DNA of 5,161 nt from an uncultured Clostridia bacterium (lineage in GTDB: Bacteria; Bacillota; Clostridia; Christensenellales; Aristaeellaceae). The position numbers and the translations under genes are program-made. A model generated the notes under the pieces. That model was not told the DNA's origin. It saw nothing but the letters and a program-made list of their open reading frames with translations, and ran no database searches. Shown here piece by piece: positions 3,764 to 5,161 of the stretch. Position 1 is the stretch's first letter, and each line of letters begins with the position of its first letter. The stretch lies in contig CAJFUU010000181.1 of assembly GCA_904420265.1 (NCBI GenBank), positions 1 to 5,161 of the forward strand, written 5' to 3'.

Positions 3764-5161
3764 TCAGTATACTGTCACCGTCGTGCCGGCGGGGCAGTTG
3801 TTATAGATCCACTTGGCATCGTCCACGGACAGGCGCACGCAGCCGTGAGAGGCGCGGCGGCCCAGGTTGTTGACCGAACTTTGCCGCAGCGTGGAGGTGT
3901 CCTTCTCGGAATAGAGCACCGAGTGGAACAGGTACGGCCCGTTGATGCGGTAGGCGTACTGCGCCCAGCAATCGAACTTCTTGAAGTAGTACCAGCGGCC
4001 GCAGGGCCCGCCCGCTGTGAATGTGCCCAGCGGCGTGGGGTCGGAAGTGGTGCCCGTGGAGCACTTCATGGTGCGCACAAGCTGTGAATAGCTGCCGTTG
4101 ACCCACTTGTAGGCGTACACGCGCTGGTCGTCCACGGAAATTTTGAGCAGGTACATGCACTTGGGCCGGTCGGACTTGACGGCGGAATCGCTGAAGAGCA
4201 CGCGCTGCGTCTCTTCGTCGGCCACGCCGGTCTGTTCCAGCTTGTTGCGCTTCTGGAAGTACTTCAGCGCTGATTCGGTGCCGCCGCCAAAGATGCCGTC
4301 AATGCCGCCCTCGAGGTAGTTGAGCGAATCCAGGCGCCTTTGCAGGCGGTGCACTTCGCCCAGGATGTTGGTATCGCGCGAGCCGCGCTCCATATCCACG
4401 CGGTAGACGTTGAAGTTCATCAGCGCCGCCATGAGCGCATCGGAGACAATGCCGTCGGGCGCGTAGGGCGTAGGCGTGGGAACGGCCGTTGCCGTGGGCT
4501 GGCTGAGCGCCTCTTCATCCGCGCCCTGCGAAAGCAGCAATGTGGGCGAGGGTTCCGGCGTGGGCGAGGGGGTAGGCGTGGGCGAAGGCTCTACGGTGGG
4601 TTCGGGCGTAGTGTAGTAGGCACGGCCGTCCACCGTGTAAAGGTACTGTTGGAACAGCTTGAGGCCCTCGTCGGTGAGCGCGCCGAAGTCGCCGTCGGCC
4701 GAGCCGGTCATAAAGCCGTAGGCGCGCAAGGCGTTTTGCACTTCCCGCACGCCGTCGCCCTTGGCGCCTTCGGCCAGCGGCGTGGGCTCGGGCGTGGGCA
4801 TGGGCACGGCTGCGGCGCTTTCCAGCGCTGCGCGCGTCTGCGCGTCAAGGGCGCCGGTCTGTTCAAGGCCGTTGAGCGCCTGGAACTCCTTGAGCGCCGC
4901 CTCGGTACCGTCGCCAAAGATACCGTCCGCTTTGCCGGAAAGGTAGTTCAGTTCCTGCAGACGCGTTTGCAGGTCGGCCACGGCGGTTTCGCCCTCCGCA
5001 TCGCGATTGCCGTTTTGCAACGGAGCAACCGTGGCGGTGGGAGAGGGGAGTACCGCTTCCGCGGCGGCGGCTTGGCCGAGCGAGAGCTGCTGCTCGTCTG
5101 CGTCCTCGACGACGCTGTACTGGCACCCCGACAAAAGGAGCAGGGCGGCCAGCAGCGCGGC
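3764..5161 (-). CDS. Lipoprotein L,D-transpeptidase (YkuD domain), 5' end outside the window
   Basis: The visible part is 465 codons, numbered here from 5161. It opens inside a signal peptide (AALLAALLLLSGC) whose LSGC lipobox places the lipid-modified cysteine at residue 13, so the mature protein should be anchored to the outer face of the membrane. The true start lies beyond the window; the TTG at 5132-5134 falls inside the hydrophobic segment and is not a credible start. One full peptidoglycan-binding repeat (about 60-115), a short Pro-rich linker, a truncated repeat (about 134-175), a long Pro-Thr-rich linker (about 185-233), a YAPDG module and a last full repeat (about 266-323) lead to the YkuD domain (about 337-465). 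His413 (FHSV) and SHGCVR (438-443, nucleophile Cys441) form the catalytic motif. It probably makes 3-3 cross-links close to the membrane. It is a tandem paralogue of the next gene, 136 bp downstream. Confidence 0.92.
   Translation of the reverse strand, partial: AALLAALLLLSGCQYSVVEDADEQQLSLGQAAAAEAVLPSPTATVAPLQNGNRDAEGETAVADLQTRLQELNYLSGKADGIFGDGTEAALKEFQALNGLEQTGALDAQTRAALESAAAVPMPTPEPTPLAEGAKGDGVREVQNALRAYGFMTGSADGDFGALTDEGLKLFQQYLYTVDGRAYYTTPEPTVEPSPTPTPSPTPEPSPTLLLSQGADEEALSQPTATAVPTPTPYAPDGIVSDALMAALMNFNVYRVDMERGSRDTNILGEVHRLQRRLDSLNYLEGGIDGIFGGGTESALKYFQKRNKLEQTGVADEETQRVLFSDSAVKSDRPKCMYLLKISVDDQRVYAYKWVNGSYSQLVRTMKCSTGTTSDPTPLGTFTAGGPCGRWYYFKKFDCWAQYAYRINGPYLFHSVLYSEKDTSTLRQSSVNNLGRRASHGCVRLSVDDAKWIYNNCPAGTTVTVY
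4463..4606. repeat. Low-complexity tract encoding the Pro-Thr-rich linker of the lipoprotein transpeptidase
   Basis: Two blocks of GGCGTG, GGCGAG and GGCGTA-like hexamers on the plus strand (about 4463-4500 and 4545-4606) encode Pro-Thr, Pro-Ser and Glu-Pro pairs, split by a non-repetitive stretch. The layout mirrors the linker of the paralogue, though the sequence between the blocks differs. Confidence 0.75.

Noticed and set aside
2827..3873. Plus-strand open frame of 348 codons
   Set aside because: It runs antisense to the secreted transpeptidase and into its paralogue; the product is a His/Ala/Gly-rich mirror of the repeats with no recognisable domain, while the opposite strand has a signal peptide and catalytic motif.
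5132..5134. TTG as the start of the lipoprotein transpeptidase
   Set aside because: The frame stays open to the window edge and the upstream codons give the hydrophobic part of a lipoprotein signal ending in LSGC, so the start lies outside.

Overview
The window reads as chromosomal DNA of a fairly GC-rich Gram-positive anaerobe, most likely a member of the Clostridia (Bacillota). The evidence is the strong GGAGGT ribosome binding site, a TTG start codon, a lipoprotein signal with an LSGC lipobox, and two exported YkuD-type L,D-transpeptidases with peptidoglycan-binding repeats joined by Pro-Thr-Pro linkers. This layout is common in gut Clostridia. The exact lineage cannot be fixed from the sequence.

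All three genes that can be supported lie on the minus strand. Read in the direction of transcription (right to left) they are: a 5'-truncated lipoprotein L,D-transpeptidase (3764-5161, start outside the window); a 136-bp gap with a strong hairpin and a probable promoter; a second, secreted L,D-transpeptidase (1921-3627); a 724-bp gene-free stretch holding repeats and hairpins; and a LysR-family regulator (252-1196) with its own consensus promoter and a palindromic candidate operator over the -35 box. The last 251 bp hold a repeat copy and a terminator-like hairpin.

The two transpeptidases are tandem paralogues. They share the catalytic domain, the final peptidoglycan-binding repeat, a short unnamed module that starts YAPDG, a proline-rich linker and an upstream truncated binding repeat. 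They differ in the number of N-terminal binding repeats and in anchoring: one is a membrane lipoprotein, the other is released after signal peptidase I cleavage. Together they probably make 3-3 cross-links, or attach proteins to peptidoglycan, at two depths of the wall. Nothing in the sequence links the LysR regulator to them.

The least expected signal is non-coding. A 155-bp sequence occurs twice in the same orientation (77-231 and 1732-1886), aligns without gaps at about 83% identity by hand count, and each time lies just downstream of a minus-strand gene. A more divergent partial copy and a long interrupted hairpin adjoin the second copy. This looks like a dispersed intergenic repeat or a conserved 3'-UTR element. 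No complete mobile element, CRISPR array, tRNA or rRNA was seen.
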